Shown in pieces: positions 1-6,779 of a stretch of DNA of 7,661 nt; the first letter of the stretch is position 1; each line of letters opens with the position of its first letter. The stretch spans positions 1 through 7,661 of the forward strand of contig JANQHU010000253.1 of assembly GCA_028282485.1 (NCBI GenBank). The letters run 5' to 3'. Position numbers and translations under genes: made by a program. The DNA is from Bacillota bacterium (GTDB lineage: Bacteria > Bacillota > UBA4882 > UBA8346). The notes beneath the pieces are model-generated. The model worked only from the letters and a program-made list of their open reading frames with translations, was not told where the DNA came from and did not search any database.

Positions 1-137
1 ATATTTATAGTAAGTAAATATATATCTTTTTTTAATAAAACATTTTTTAATACGTATATATTTCTCTTTAATATTATTCGCCCTTACTTAGCCATACTCC
101 TTTAAATGGTTGTAAAATATTGTAATTAAAATAAAAT
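1..137. other. AT-rich intergenic stretch, no gene seen
   Basis: This segment is dominated by A/T runs and short TATA-like tracts, and I find no open reading frame with family resemblance in any frame. On the minus strand an AAAGGAG stretch precedes an ATG at about 105, but that frame stops after three codons and the spacing is too short for translation. No DnaA box resembling TTATCCACA and no second parS are visible. It may hold the promoter or leader of a gene further left, but no convincing -35/-10 pair can be named. Confidence 0.5.
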
Positions 138-182
138 AAAAAAAGACCTCCACCTTTGTAAAAAAATGAAGGTCTAATTTTA
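138..182 (-). terminator. Rho-independent-type terminator after parB
   Basis: Read on the minus strand, AGACCT (175-170) pairs with AGGTCT (149-144) around a 20-nt loop, followed at once by a run of seven T (144-138) and more T-rich sequence. An alternative inner pairing of ACCTT with AAGGT competes within the same element. It lies 36-80 nt beyond the parB stop, where the parA-parB transcript should end. The short stem makes it a moderate rather than a strong terminator by eye. Confidence 0.65.
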
Positions 183-217
183 AATTTAGTGTATTATCTA
201 AATGAATTACGACACCA

Positions 218-1090
218 CTATTTCATCAACCTTTCACAAATACGTTCAAACTCCTCATTAGAATAATACTCTATCTCTATCCTCCCGTGTTGGCCTTTAG
301 GTTTTATAGAAACCTTAGTTCCAAATGACAATTGCAATTCATCTTCAATGCTTACCACATTAGGGTCCCGATCCTGATATGGATCCACTGTTTTATCTTT
401 TGTTTCACGTGAAACACTTTCCATTTCATTAATTCTTTTAATCAAATCTTCCGTTTCTCGTACCGATAGGTTATTATCTTTTATTTTGGCCCAGATTTTC
501 AGTTGATTTTCACTATTTTTTAACCCCAAGACTGCTCGGGCATGGCCCATTGTTAAAATGTTTTTACTTAAATCATTTTGAATTTCTTGGGGTAAATTAT
601 GTAGTCTTAATACATTAGCTACTGCCGAACGACTCTTACCCACTTTCTTGGCCACTTCTTCTTGCGTAATTTGAAATTCTTCCATTAATCTGCGGTAAGC
701 ATTAGCTTCTTCAATAATATTTAAGTCTTCTCTTTGTAAATTTTCTACCAATGCCACTTCCATCATCGATTGATCAGTCAACTCTTTAATAACAATTGGA
801 ACCTGACTTAACCCCACAATTTTAGAAGCTCTTAGACGACGTTCCCCTGCAATCAATTGGTAACGTCCTCTCCGCTCACGAACTACTAAAGGTTGAATCA
901 CCCCGTGTTCTTTAATAGAATCAGCTAACTCGGTTAATTTCTCATCAGAAAAATTTGTTCTCGGTTGATAAGGATTAGTATCAATTAGGGTAATATCAAC
1001 TTCTCTCGTTTTTTTATTCTCATCGCCGGCTTCTTCAATCTCCGAAATTAAAGCTCCCAGTCCCTTGCCAAGACCTCTATTTTTAGTCAT
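218..1090 (-). CDS. parB: Chromosome-partitioning protein ParB (Spo0J family)
   Basis: ParB is the CTP-dependent DNA clamp that loads at parS, spreads on nearby DNA, stimulates ParA ATPase and recruits SMC to the origin region. The 290-residue protein has the normal family length. Visible in order: an N-terminal GLGKGLGALI (6-15), the basic ParA-activating peptide; the nucleotide-binding core with GVIQPLVV (63-70), GERRLRA (82-88) and ENLQREDLN (116-124); a helix-turn-helix at about 142-162 (TQEEVAKKVGKSRSAVANV); and a C-terminal dimerisation region after about 235. The start ATG lies inside the 3' end of parA (8-nt overlap) and is preceded by a GGAAGTGAT ribosome-binding site 5 nt upstream, which suggests translational coupling. 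Residues 226-230 (VSRET) are encoded by a perfect parS. There is only one ParB-family gene here, so Spo0J/ParB is preferred over Noc, and its pairing with parA supports that. Confidence 0.97.
   Translation of the reverse strand: MTKNRGLGKGLGALISEIEEAGDENKKTREVDITLIDTNPYQPRTNFSDEKLTELADSIKEHGVIQPLVVRERRGRYQLIAGERRLRASKIVGLSQVPIVIKELTDQSMMEVALVENLQREDLNIIEEANAYRRLMEEFQITQEEVAKKVGKSRSAVANVLRLHNLPQEIQNDLSKNILTMGHARAVLGLKNSENQLKIWAKIKDNNLSVRETEDLIKRINEMESVSRETKDKTVDPYQDRDPNVVSIEDELQLSFGTKVSIKPKGQHGRIEIEYYSNEEFERICERLMK
401..416. promoter_or_regulatory. parS: parS centromere site inside parB
   Basis: The 16-mer TGTTTCACGTGAAACA is a perfect palindrome and matches the consensus parS bound by ParB/Spo0J in most bacteria. 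It lies within parB, in the region joining the DNA-binding core to the C-terminal dimerisation part, and encodes Val-Ser-Arg-Glu-Thr. B. subtilis also has a parS inside spo0J, so the placement is known. ParB is expected to load here and spread over neighbouring DNA, including its own gene. No second full match was seen in the window. Confidence 0.95.
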
Positions 1091-1844
1091 TATTAATCAC
1101 TTCCTTTGCTAAACGCATATAAGCTTCGGCTCCCTTTGATTTTTCATCATAAAGGGTGATGGGCAGACCACAGCTAGGGGCTTCACTTAAGCGTATATTC
1201 CGCGGTATTACAGTTTGATAAACCTTGTCTTGAAAATGATTGCGTACATCGTCAGTAACTTGGTTGGATAATAAGGTGCGATTATCAAACATGGTCAATA
1301 ATACTCCTTCAATTTTCAAATAAGGATTAGAATACTTTTGGACTAACTGGACTGTTTTAATTAATTGGCTATAACCTTCTAAAGCATAGTATTCACATTG
1401 AATTGGGACAATGAGGGAGTCAGCCGCGGTTAAGGCATTAAGGGTTAAATTTCCTAAGGAAGGGGGACAATCAATAAAAATATAATCATAGTGATCTCGC
1501 AGTCCTTCTAAGGCGCGGCGCAAACGCTGATCCCGGCCCATCATTCCCACTAACTCTGCTTCGGCACCTGCTAAACGAATGGTCGCCGGAATAACCGCCA
1601 AATTATCAACTTGGGTTTTAATAATGGTCTCTTCCATAGGCAGTTCATTAATTAAAACATCATAAATACACTTTTTTATTTCCCCTTTTTTTAAACCGAC
1701 CCCACTAGTAGCATTACCTTGAGGATCTTCATCAATCAACAGGACATTCTTTTCTAATTGAGCAAGACAGGTACTTAAGTTAATTGAAGTAGTTGTTTTC
1801 CCAACACCACCCTTTTGGTTGGTTATTGCAATTACTTTTCCCAT
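1083..1844 (-). CDS. parA: Chromosome-partitioning ATPase ParA (Soj family)
   Basis: ParA/Soj is a deviant Walker ATPase that binds nonspecific DNA as an ATP dimer, is stimulated by ParB, and in Gram-positive bacteria also affects DnaA-driven initiation. The 253 residues match the family length. The P-loop is KGGVGKTT at 11-18 with the signature lysine at 11; the second nucleotide motif is LLIDEDPQGN (35-44); the Walker B-like segment is YIFIDCPPSLG (121-131); and the C-terminal signature is PRNIRLSEAPSCGLPI (214-229). The protein has no extended N-terminal HTH, so it is the chromosomal type rather than a long plasmid-type ParA. The ATG at 1844 is preceded by AAAGGAGA about 10 nt upstream. 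It overlaps parB by 8 nt and is separated from rsmG by a terminator, so parA and parB look like their own transcription unit. MinD is excluded by the adjacent parB and the SEAPS motif. Confidence 0.96.
   Translation of the reverse strand: MGKVIAITNQKGGVGKTTTSINLSTCLAQLEKNVLLIDEDPQGNATSGVGLKKGEIKKCIYDVLINELPMEETIIKTQVDNLAVIPATIRLAGAEAELVGMMGRDQRLRRALEGLRDHYDYIFIDCPPSLGNLTLNALTAADSLIVPIQCEYYALEGYSQLIKTVQLVQKYSNPYLKIEGVLLTMFDNRTLLSNQVTDDVRNHFQDKVYQTVIPRNIRLSEAPSCGLPITLYDEKSKGAEAYMRLAKEVINND
1096..1104 (-). promoter_or_regulatory. parB ribosome-binding site within parA
   Basis: On the minus strand GGAAGTGAT differs at one base from the extended Shine-Dalgarno GGAGGTGAT and ends 5 nt before the parB ATG at 1090. 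It sits inside the last codons of parA and supports the ATG at 1090, hence the 8-nt overlap and probable coupled translation. Confidence 0.6.
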
Positions 1845-1908
1845 AATTTAAATAATCTCCTTTGTTAAATTTTTAGTTAGTTAGCACGTAATTCCTATAA
1901 AAAGTAGT
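1845..1908 (-). promoter_or_regulatory. parA leader with probable promoter
   Basis: This 64-nt segment lies between the rsmG terminator and the parA start. It contains a clear Shine-Dalgarno (AAAGGAGA, near 1856-1863). Because a terminator stands immediately upstream, a promoter is expected here or overlapping the terminator. The best by-eye pair is TTTATA then TAACTA with a 16-nt spacer, a poor match to sigma-A consensus, so the promoter assignment is inference from context. Confidence 0.3.
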
Positions 1909-1967
1909 AAAAAAAAATCGCAGCAAATTAAAAATTCCGTATTTTTAATTTTCGCGATTCTTTTTTT
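1909..1967. terminator. Bidirectional-looking terminator between rsmG and parA
   Basis: The arms AATCGC (1916-1921) and GCGATT (1954-1959) pair, and after a small internal mismatch AAATTAAAAAT (1925-1935) pairs perfectly with ATTTTTAATTT (1941-1951) around the loop TCCGT. Nine A (1909-1917) flank the left side and seven T (1961-1967) the right, so transcripts from either strand would end in a U run. For leftward transcription it closes the mnmE-mnmG-rsmG unit 32 nt after the rsmG stop. No rightward gene is present to use the other orientation. Confidence 0.85.
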
Positions 1968-1998
1968 AACTTCCTGCCAAAAAAGTGAAAATATTTAT

Positions 1999-2718
1999 TT
2001 AAAGAGGTTTTTTATTGGGAATCCCCGGCTTACGAGGATATTGGGGTGACGTTGCTTGGGTTTTTTGCACTAATATTAAGGAGCGTTCTCCCTGCTCATT
2101 CGGCAATTGGGTTAAGGAAACATTTTGATAGACACAATTTAATAACTTGAGAGCCTTTTGGGAGGCAGTAATCTCCTCCTGATAGCCTTTCCCTTTATAA
2201 AACATTGAAAAACCACTAATTTGCACAAATGGGATAGTTAATTCCAGTAAGACATTCATAGCCGCCACTGCTCTGGCAATTACTAGCTCAAATTGTGCAC
2301 GATACTCACGTTGATGAGCTAATTCTTCAGCACGCCCCCATATAGGGGTCACATTGGTGAGAGCCAATTGCTCAGAAACTGCTTGCTGAAAATTAATCTT
2401 TTTTTGGGTTGCATCGAGAGTAACAAACTCTTTCTCGGGAAAACAAATGGCTAACGGAAAAGTCGGTATTCCTGCCCCGCTGCCAATATCAATAATCCGA
2501 CTCGCTTTTTGAAACTGCGGCTGATCAATTATTAGTAAAGAATCATAAAGGTGCTTAATTATTGCCTCTTGATAATTAGAGATAGCCGTTAAATTAATTA
2601 CCTCATTCTTCTTTAAAACTAATTGTAAATAAGCTAGTAATTTTGTCACTTTTGTTTGATGATCGGCTATCTTTCTTTCCTGCAAAAACTTTTGTAATAA
2701 TTCTTCTTCTAAAAGCAT
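1999..2718 (-). CDS. rsmG: 16S rRNA (guanine-N7)-methyltransferase RsmG (GidB)
   Basis: RsmG uses S-adenosylmethionine to methylate N7 of a guanine in the 530 loop of 16S rRNA (G527 in E. coli numbering); its loss gives low-level streptomycin resistance in several bacteria. At 239 residues it has normal length. Seen in order: HLYDSL (56-61, family HxxDSL); the SAM-binding loop DIGSGAGIPTFPLAI (77-91); LDATQKK (101-107) at the next strand; GRAEEL (128-133); ARAVA (148-152); and the C-terminal PRKPGIPNKKPL (228-239), a strong family signature. In the SAM loop, position 86 is Thr where most members have Gly (usual FPG), a mild oddity. The ATG at 2718 lies 6 nt after the mnmG stop, and its weak purine-rich binding site overlaps the mnmG end, consistent with coupling to mnmG. 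Identification is firm from motifs and neighbours. Confidence 0.96.
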   Translation of the reverse strand: MLLEEELLQKFLQERKIADHQTKVTKLLAYLQLVLKKNEVINLTAISNYQEAIIKHLYDSLLIIDQPQFQKASRIIDIGSGAGIPTFPLAICFPEKEFVTLDATQKKINFQQAVSEQLALTNVTPIWGRAEELAHQREYRAQFELVIARAVAAMNVLLELTIPFVQISGFSMFYKGKGYQEEITASQKALKLLNCVYQNVSLTQLPNEQGERSLILVQKTQATSPQYPRKPGIPNKKPL

Positions 2719-2724
2719 TTTCTC

Positions 2725-4602
2725 TTATCGCTTCCTTATTTGGTTTTCTAAATAAAAGAGTAGTGCAGTTAAATCTGCCGGGTTAATCCCACTAATTCGG
2801 GTAGCCTGAGCAAAGGTAGTCGGCTGAAATCTCTTTAACTTTTCCTTTGCTTCACTGGCTAAATTAGCGATTTGATCATAGTCGAGATTAAAAGGAATTT
2901 TCCGTTCTTCTAATTCCTGAAGGCGCGCAACCTGTTCTGCTTCTTTTTGAATATAGGTTTGATAACGGATTTGAGTTGCTGCTTCATTAACAATAGCCAC
3001 CTCAAATTCACAGTTCGGGGATAATTCCTTCAAAAAATCGAGACTTATTTCCGGTCTTTTTAATAAATCGGCTAAACTAAACCTATTTTTGGGAAATGCT
3101 AAGTTATGTCGTTGAAACAAAGCTTGGATTTCCGCATTAGGAGTAAAAAAAGTATCAACAAAAAACTGCATCGCTTGCTTTATTTTGGTCCTCTTTTCAT
3201 TAAAAATTGCTGTCTCTGCCGTTGAAATTAAACCATATTTGATTCCATAAGGAGTAAGTCTTTCATCAGCACTATCTGCTCTCAAACTCAAGCGATATTC
3301 GGCCCGGGAGGTTAACAAACGATAAGGCTCGTAATTTTCTTTGGTCACCAGATCATCAATTAAAACCCCCATATAGCCTTCGGATCTCTTGAAAACTAAA
3401 GGTTCTTCCTCCCTTAGTTTTAAAACAGCATTAATCCCGGCCAATAAGCCTTGGGCCGCCGCCTCTTCGTAGCCGGAACTACCATTAATCTGTCCCGCAG
3501 CAAATAAACCGGAATAGGCTCTTAATTCTAAGGAAGGCTTCAAATATTCACTAGGAATAACATCATATTCAATAGCGTAGGCCGGTCTTACTATCTCAAT
3601 TTTTTCAAAACCTGGTATTGTTTGTAAAAATTCTTTTTGTACCTTTTCCGAAAGACTTGAAGATAATCCTGCTAAATACATTTCATCCGTATCAATACTT
3701 TCTGGCTCCACAAAGATCTGATGTTGTTCTTTATGAGGAAATTGGGCTATTTTCCCTTCAATAGAAGGGCAATACCGGGGTCCAACTCCGGTTATATAAC
3801 CACTAAATAAAGCTGCTTCATGCATGTTATCCTTAATAATTTGATGGGTTTTTTCATTAGTAAAGGTTAACCAACATTTTTCTTCAGGACGCTGCTCTAA
3901 TTGTTGCCAAAAAGAAAAACCATGGGCCTGATAGCCCCCTGACTGAGGAGTCATCTTGGTAAAATCCAAGGAGCGCCGACGCACCCGGGCGGGGGTTCCG
4001 GTCTTAAAGCGCCCTAAAGGAATCCCCAGTCGGTTTTTTAAATAATCCGCTAACTCATTAGCCGGAAGCTGACCCATTGGTCCGGAAGGAAAATGAGTTT
4101 GTCCAATAAAAACTTTGCCCCCTAAAAAAGTGCCAGTAGCAATAATCACCGTTCGCCCGGCAAATTCCAGGCCGGTTTGACTGCGTACTCCGGTAATCTC
4201 CTGCTTGGTATTAAAGAGTAACTCCGTTATCTCAGCTTGTCTAATTTGAATATTTGGAAAAGATTCTAAGTATTTCAACATTTCCCGTTGATATAAAAAT
4301 TTATCGGCTTGGGATCTTAGGGCCCATACTGCCGGGCCTTTTTGGGTATTAAGCATTCGCATCTGTAAATAAGTACGATCGGCTAACCGCCCCATAATTC
4401 CCCCTAGAGCATCGATTTCTCTCACCAAATGTCCTTTTGCCGGACCACCAATCGAAGGATTACAGGGCATTGCCGCAATATTGGCTATATTTAAGGTTAG
4501 AAGTAAAACTTGACAACCCATTTTGGCAGCAGCAGCAGCAGACTCACAACCAGCATGCCCACCCCCGATAACGATAACATCATAAATCATTTGATCATCC
4601 AT
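2725..4602 (-). CDS. mnmG: tRNA wobble-uridine modification FAD protein MnmG (GidA)
   Basis: MnmG is the FAD- and NADH-dependent subunit that, with MnmE, installs the (carboxymethyl)aminomethyl group at C5 of U34 in certain tRNAs. The 625 residues match the usual length. The Rossmann FAD motif is VIGGGHAGCE (11-20); the family signature MPCNPSIGGPAKGH (45-58) includes Cys47; a second conserved Cys is at 278 in GVGPRYCPSIEGK (272-284); GQINGSSGYEEAAAQG (370-385) is the second FAD contact region; and the C-terminal helical MnmE-binding part ends with TRISGINPADLTALL (601-615). Residue 283 is Gly where the family normally has Asp (PSIEDK). The start is uncertain: ATG at 4602 lacks a strong Shine-Dalgarno, and ATG at 4590 (Met5, MIYDVIVIGGG) also gives a family-like N terminus. 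Its length and lack of N-terminal truncation exclude the shorter TrmFO. It follows mnmE by 18 nt. Confidence 0.97.
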   Translation of the reverse strand: MDDQMIYDVIVIGGGHAGCESAAAAAKMGCQVLLLTLNIANIAAMPCNPSIGGPAKGHLVREIDALGGIMGRLADRTYLQMRMLNTQKGPAVWALRSQADKFLYQREMLKYLESFPNIQIRQAEITELLFNTKQEITGVRSQTGLEFAGRTVIIATGTFLGGKVFIGQTHFPSGPMGQLPANELADYLKNRLGIPLGRFKTGTPARVRRRSLDFTKMTPQSGGYQAHGFSFWQQLEQRPEEKCWLTFTNEKTHQIIKDNMHEAALFSGYITGVGPRYCPSIEGKIAQFPHKEQHQIFVEPESIDTDEMYLAGLSSSLSEKVQKEFLQTIPGFEKIEIVRPAYAIEYDVIPSEYLKPSLELRAYSGLFAAGQINGSSGYEEAAAQGLLAGINAVLKLREEEPLVFKRSEGYMGVLIDDLVTKENYEPYRLLTSRAEYRLSLRADSADERLTPYGIKYGLISTAETAIFNEKRTKIKQAMQFFVDTFFTPNAEIQALFQRHNLAFPKNRFSLADLLKRPEISLDFLKELSPNCEFEVAIVNEAATQIRYQTYIQKEAEQVARLQELEERKIPFNLDYDQIANLASEAKEKLKRFQPTTFAQATRISGINPADLTALLFYLENQIRKR

Positions 4603-4620
4603 TCTTAAAAAATAAATCTT

Positions 4621-6009
4621 TTATTTTCCGATACAAAATTGGGCAAAAATATTATCTAATACTTCTTTAGTCACTTTTTTGCCGGTAATCTCCCCCAAAG
4701 CTTCAAGAGCAGCTCGTAAATCAACCGCCAGTAAATCCTCACTAAGCTTATTTTGTAAACCAGCTAAGTAACTCTCTATAGCCAAAATGGCCTTTTCTAT
4801 GGCTTGTTGATGACGGAGCCGTGATAACAACGGGCGGTCATCGACTCTAAGCTCCCCTAATCCGAGCATTTCGACAATTTTTTCTTCTAAACTATCAAAA
4901 CCAAAACCAGTTTTTGCGGAAATCCTTACTAGAGTATCAACCTCAATTGCTCTTCCTTGTAGGCTCGGCAAATCTATTTTTTCGGGTAAATCAGCCTTAT
5001 TTAAAACGACCAGCTTCGCTCGGGAAGAAATTTTATCCAGGACTAAATAGTCTGCTGGGTTTAGGGCCTCACTGGCATCTAATAAGAGCAAACCTAAATC
5101 TGCCTTGCTAATTAATTCTTCTGCTTTTTGAATCCCAATTTGTTCAATTTTATTTTCAGTATATCTAATCCCAGCGGTATCCACTAGAGTTAGCGGTATT
5201 CCGCGCATTTGAATAGTAGCTTCAATAATATCACGGGTTGTCCCGGGAATATCGGTTACGATCGCCTTTTCTTCTTCTAAAAAAAGATTTAACAGGCTTG
5301 ATTTACCTACATTAGGCTTGCCTAAAATGGCAATAGTTATTCCCTCACGAATTTTACGTCCCTCATCAATGGTTTTTCCTAATTTTTTTAGGCGGACTAA
5401 TAAGTCAGTAGTCTTCTTGACTAAACGGTCATGTTCTACTTCCGGCAAAGCTTCCTCAGGAAAATCAAGGCTAGCTTCAATGGCTACTAACATATTATAT
5501 AACTCTTCTTCAATCGCTGCTAAATTTCTAGTTGACCGTCCGGTCAATTGGGCTATAGCTAATTCATGAGCTTTTTCGGTCTTAGCTCGAATTAAATCAA
5601 TAATCCCTTCGGCTTGTATTAAATCGATGCGACCATTTAAGAAAGCCCTTTTAGTAAACTCGCCTGGTTCGGCAAGTCTGGCTCCGTTTTGGAGGCATAT
5701 ATTTAAAACCTTTGCTAACAGCAGCATTCCCCCGTGGGCGTGAATTTCTACCACATCTTCCGCAGTAAAGCTTTTGGGCCCTTGGGCATAAAAAAATAAG
5801 ACTTCATCAATTGTATTTTCACTGGAAGGATCAATTACCTTACCATAATATACTTGAAAATGCTTTAAGTCTGTATATTTTTCCCCTTTTGGGGAACGCA
5901 AGATCTTTTGGGCAATCTCTTTAGAATTATCCCCACTAATTCTTATAATTCCGACGCCACTTTCCCCAATTGGTGTTGCTATGGCGGCAATAGTATCCTG
6001 AAAAATCAT
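4621..6009 (-). CDS. mnmE: tRNA modification GTPase MnmE (TrmE)
   Basis: MnmE is a dimeric GTPase that binds a folate-derived one-carbon donor and works with MnmG on U34 of tRNA. At 462 residues it is full length. The N-terminal folate-binding domain (about 1-118) begins DTIAAIATPIGESGVGIIRISG; the helical domain occupies about 119-218 and returns at about 380-462; the G domain is inserted between. GTPase motifs are G1 GKPNVGKS (230-237), G2 TTRD (257-260), G3 DTAG (277-280) and G4 NKAD (337-340). The protein ends with the family-specific CIGK, Cys459 being the conserved C-terminal cysteine. The start ATG at 6009 has AAAAGGA 7 nt upstream; a nearby ATG at 6013 is out of frame. It is the first gene of the mnmE-mnmG-rsmG group, 79 nt after jag with a hairpin between. 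Era and Der are excluded by the N-terminal domain and the CIGK end. Confidence 0.97.
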   Translation of the reverse strand: MIFQDTIAAIATPIGESGVGIIRISGDNSKEIAQKILRSPKGEKYTDLKHFQVYYGKVIDPSSENTIDEVLFFYAQGPKSFTAEDVVEIHAHGGMLLLAKVLNICLQNGARLAEPGEFTKRAFLNGRIDLIQAEGIIDLIRAKTEKAHELAIAQLTGRSTRNLAAIEEELYNMLVAIEASLDFPEEALPEVEHDRLVKKTTDLLVRLKKLGKTIDEGRKIREGITIAILGKPNVGKSSLLNLFLEEEKAIVTDIPGTTRDIIEATIQMRGIPLTLVDTAGIRYTENKIEQIGIQKAEELISKADLGLLLLDASEALNPADYLVLDKISSRAKLVVLNKADLPEKIDLPSLQGRAIEVDTLVRISAKTGFGFDSLEEKIVEMLGLGELRVDDRPLLSRLRHQQAIEKAILAIESYLAGLQNKLSEDLLAVDLRAALEALGEITGKKVTKEVLDNIFAQFCIGK

Positions 6010-6034
6010 TCATATTTCCTTTTGTTTAGTTAAT

Positions 6035-6058
6035 AAACCCGGTATTTAGGCCGGGTTT
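6035..6058 (-). terminator. Hairpin between jag and mnmE, weak terminator or attenuator
   Basis: AAACCCGG (6035-6042) and CCGGGTTT (6051-6058) form a perfect 8-bp stem with an 8-nt loop, 30 nt after the jag stop. On the minus strand the stem is followed only by ATTAACTAAAC, so the T tail is short and broken. It ends about 25 nt before the mnmE start, leaving little room for a separate mnmE promoter downstream. Partial termination with read-through, or an RNA end protecting the jag transcript, are both plausible; the sequence does not decide. Confidence 0.55.
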
Positions 6059-6088
6059 TAAAGATTAATAGCAATATATATTTACTAA

Positions 6089-6721
6089 TTATGATTTTGC
6101 CGTTCTTAAGGAGATAATCACATGCCGATAGGGATCTTCACCTTCACTATAAGTTACAATATCCCGATAACCTTGTAAAGAGGCGTGAATTATCCTTCTT
6201 TCGTGTGATGACATGGGCTCTAAAACCTCTTTTTTCCCATCCCTTTTCACTTTTTCTGCCAGTTTAATAGCTAAGCGATGTAAAGTATCTTCTCGCCGCT
6301 GTCGATACCCCTCCACATCCACAATTATCCGCTCTTTCTTTTCTTTATCTTTATTAACAGCTAAGTTTATTAATGATTGAATCGCATCTAAGGTACGACC
6401 TTTTTTGCCGATAATCACTCCTAAATCTTTACCATATATATTTAAAATAGTGCTATCCGCTTTTCGAAAAAGCTCTACCTGAGCGGTAATGGACATATTT
6501 ACTAAAATTTCACGTAAAAACAAGACGGCAGCTTGTCCAACATCCTCTTTAATAGTAACCTTTACCTTTATCGATTTACTACTTAAAAGTCCTAAAAAGC
6601 CCTTACTGGTGATTTCTTCTAAAATCTCTACATCTACTTGCTCTTCTTTAGCGTTTAGTTCCCTTAAAGCCTCAGCTATTGCTTCTTCCTTGGTACGAGC
6701 AGTTTTAATTACATAAGCCAT
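6089..6721 (-). CDS. jag: RNA-binding protein KhpB/Jag (EloR; Jag-N, KH and R3H domains)
   Basis: Jag/KhpB is a cytoplasmic RNA-binding protein; in streptococci and lactobacilli it partners KhpA and influences cell elongation, though its RNA targets here are unknown. The 210-residue product shows three domains: Jag-N at about 1-58 with SKGFLGLL (39-46); a KH domain at about 67-140 with the GxxG loop GKKG (105-108) in GVIIGKKGRTLDAIQ; and an R3H domain at about 145-207 with HERRIIH (173-179) and TYSEGEDPYRHVII (190-203). The preferred start is ATG at 6721. An immediately preceding in-frame TTG (6724) would add one residue. AAGGAGGA (6731-6738) ends 9 nt before the ATG. It follows yidC by 58 nt without a terminator, so the two are probably cotranscribed, as is usual next to YidC/SpoIIIJ. 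Confidence 0.95.
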   Translation of the reverse strand: MAYVIKTARTKEEAIAEALRELNAKEEQVDVEILEEITSKGFLGLLSSKSIKVKVTIKEDVGQAAVLFLREILVNMSITAQVELFRKADSTILNIYGKDLGVIIGKKGRTLDAIQSLINLAVNKDKEKKERIIVDVEGYRQRREDTLHRLAIKLAEKVKRDGKKEVLEPMSSHERRIIHASLQGYRDIVTYSEGEDPYRHVIISLRTAKS

Positions 6722-6779
6722 CAAATCCTATCCTCCTTAACTTTATCTTTCACATAAATAAGTTTAGCTATTAATTAAA

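Noticed and set aside
16..63. Inverted repeat AAATATATA / TATATATTT in the left flank
   Set aside because: The arms are pure A/T low-complexity sequence that is expected by chance in such an AT-rich spacer, and the loop is long.
4914..5111. Plus-strand open frame of 65 codons inside mnmE
   Set aside because: It lies antisense to the G domain of mnmE, has no family resemblance and no convincing ribosome-binding site; it is a shadow of the real gene.
5318..5569. Plus-strand open frame of 83 codons inside mnmE
   Set aside because: Antisense to well-conserved MnmE sequence, with low-complexity Ser-rich product and no supporting signals.
6506..6521. Possible second parS (AATTTCACGTAAAAAC) within jag
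   Set aside because: Only 11 of 16 positions match the parS consensus and the palindrome is broken on both sides; it encodes ordinary Jag residues, so chance is the simplest explanation.
6489..6716. Plus-strand open frame of 75 codons inside jag
   Set aside because: Antisense to the Jag-N and KH coding region; its product is Ser/Ile/Leu-rich, as expected from the complementary strand of Lys/Glu-rich codons.
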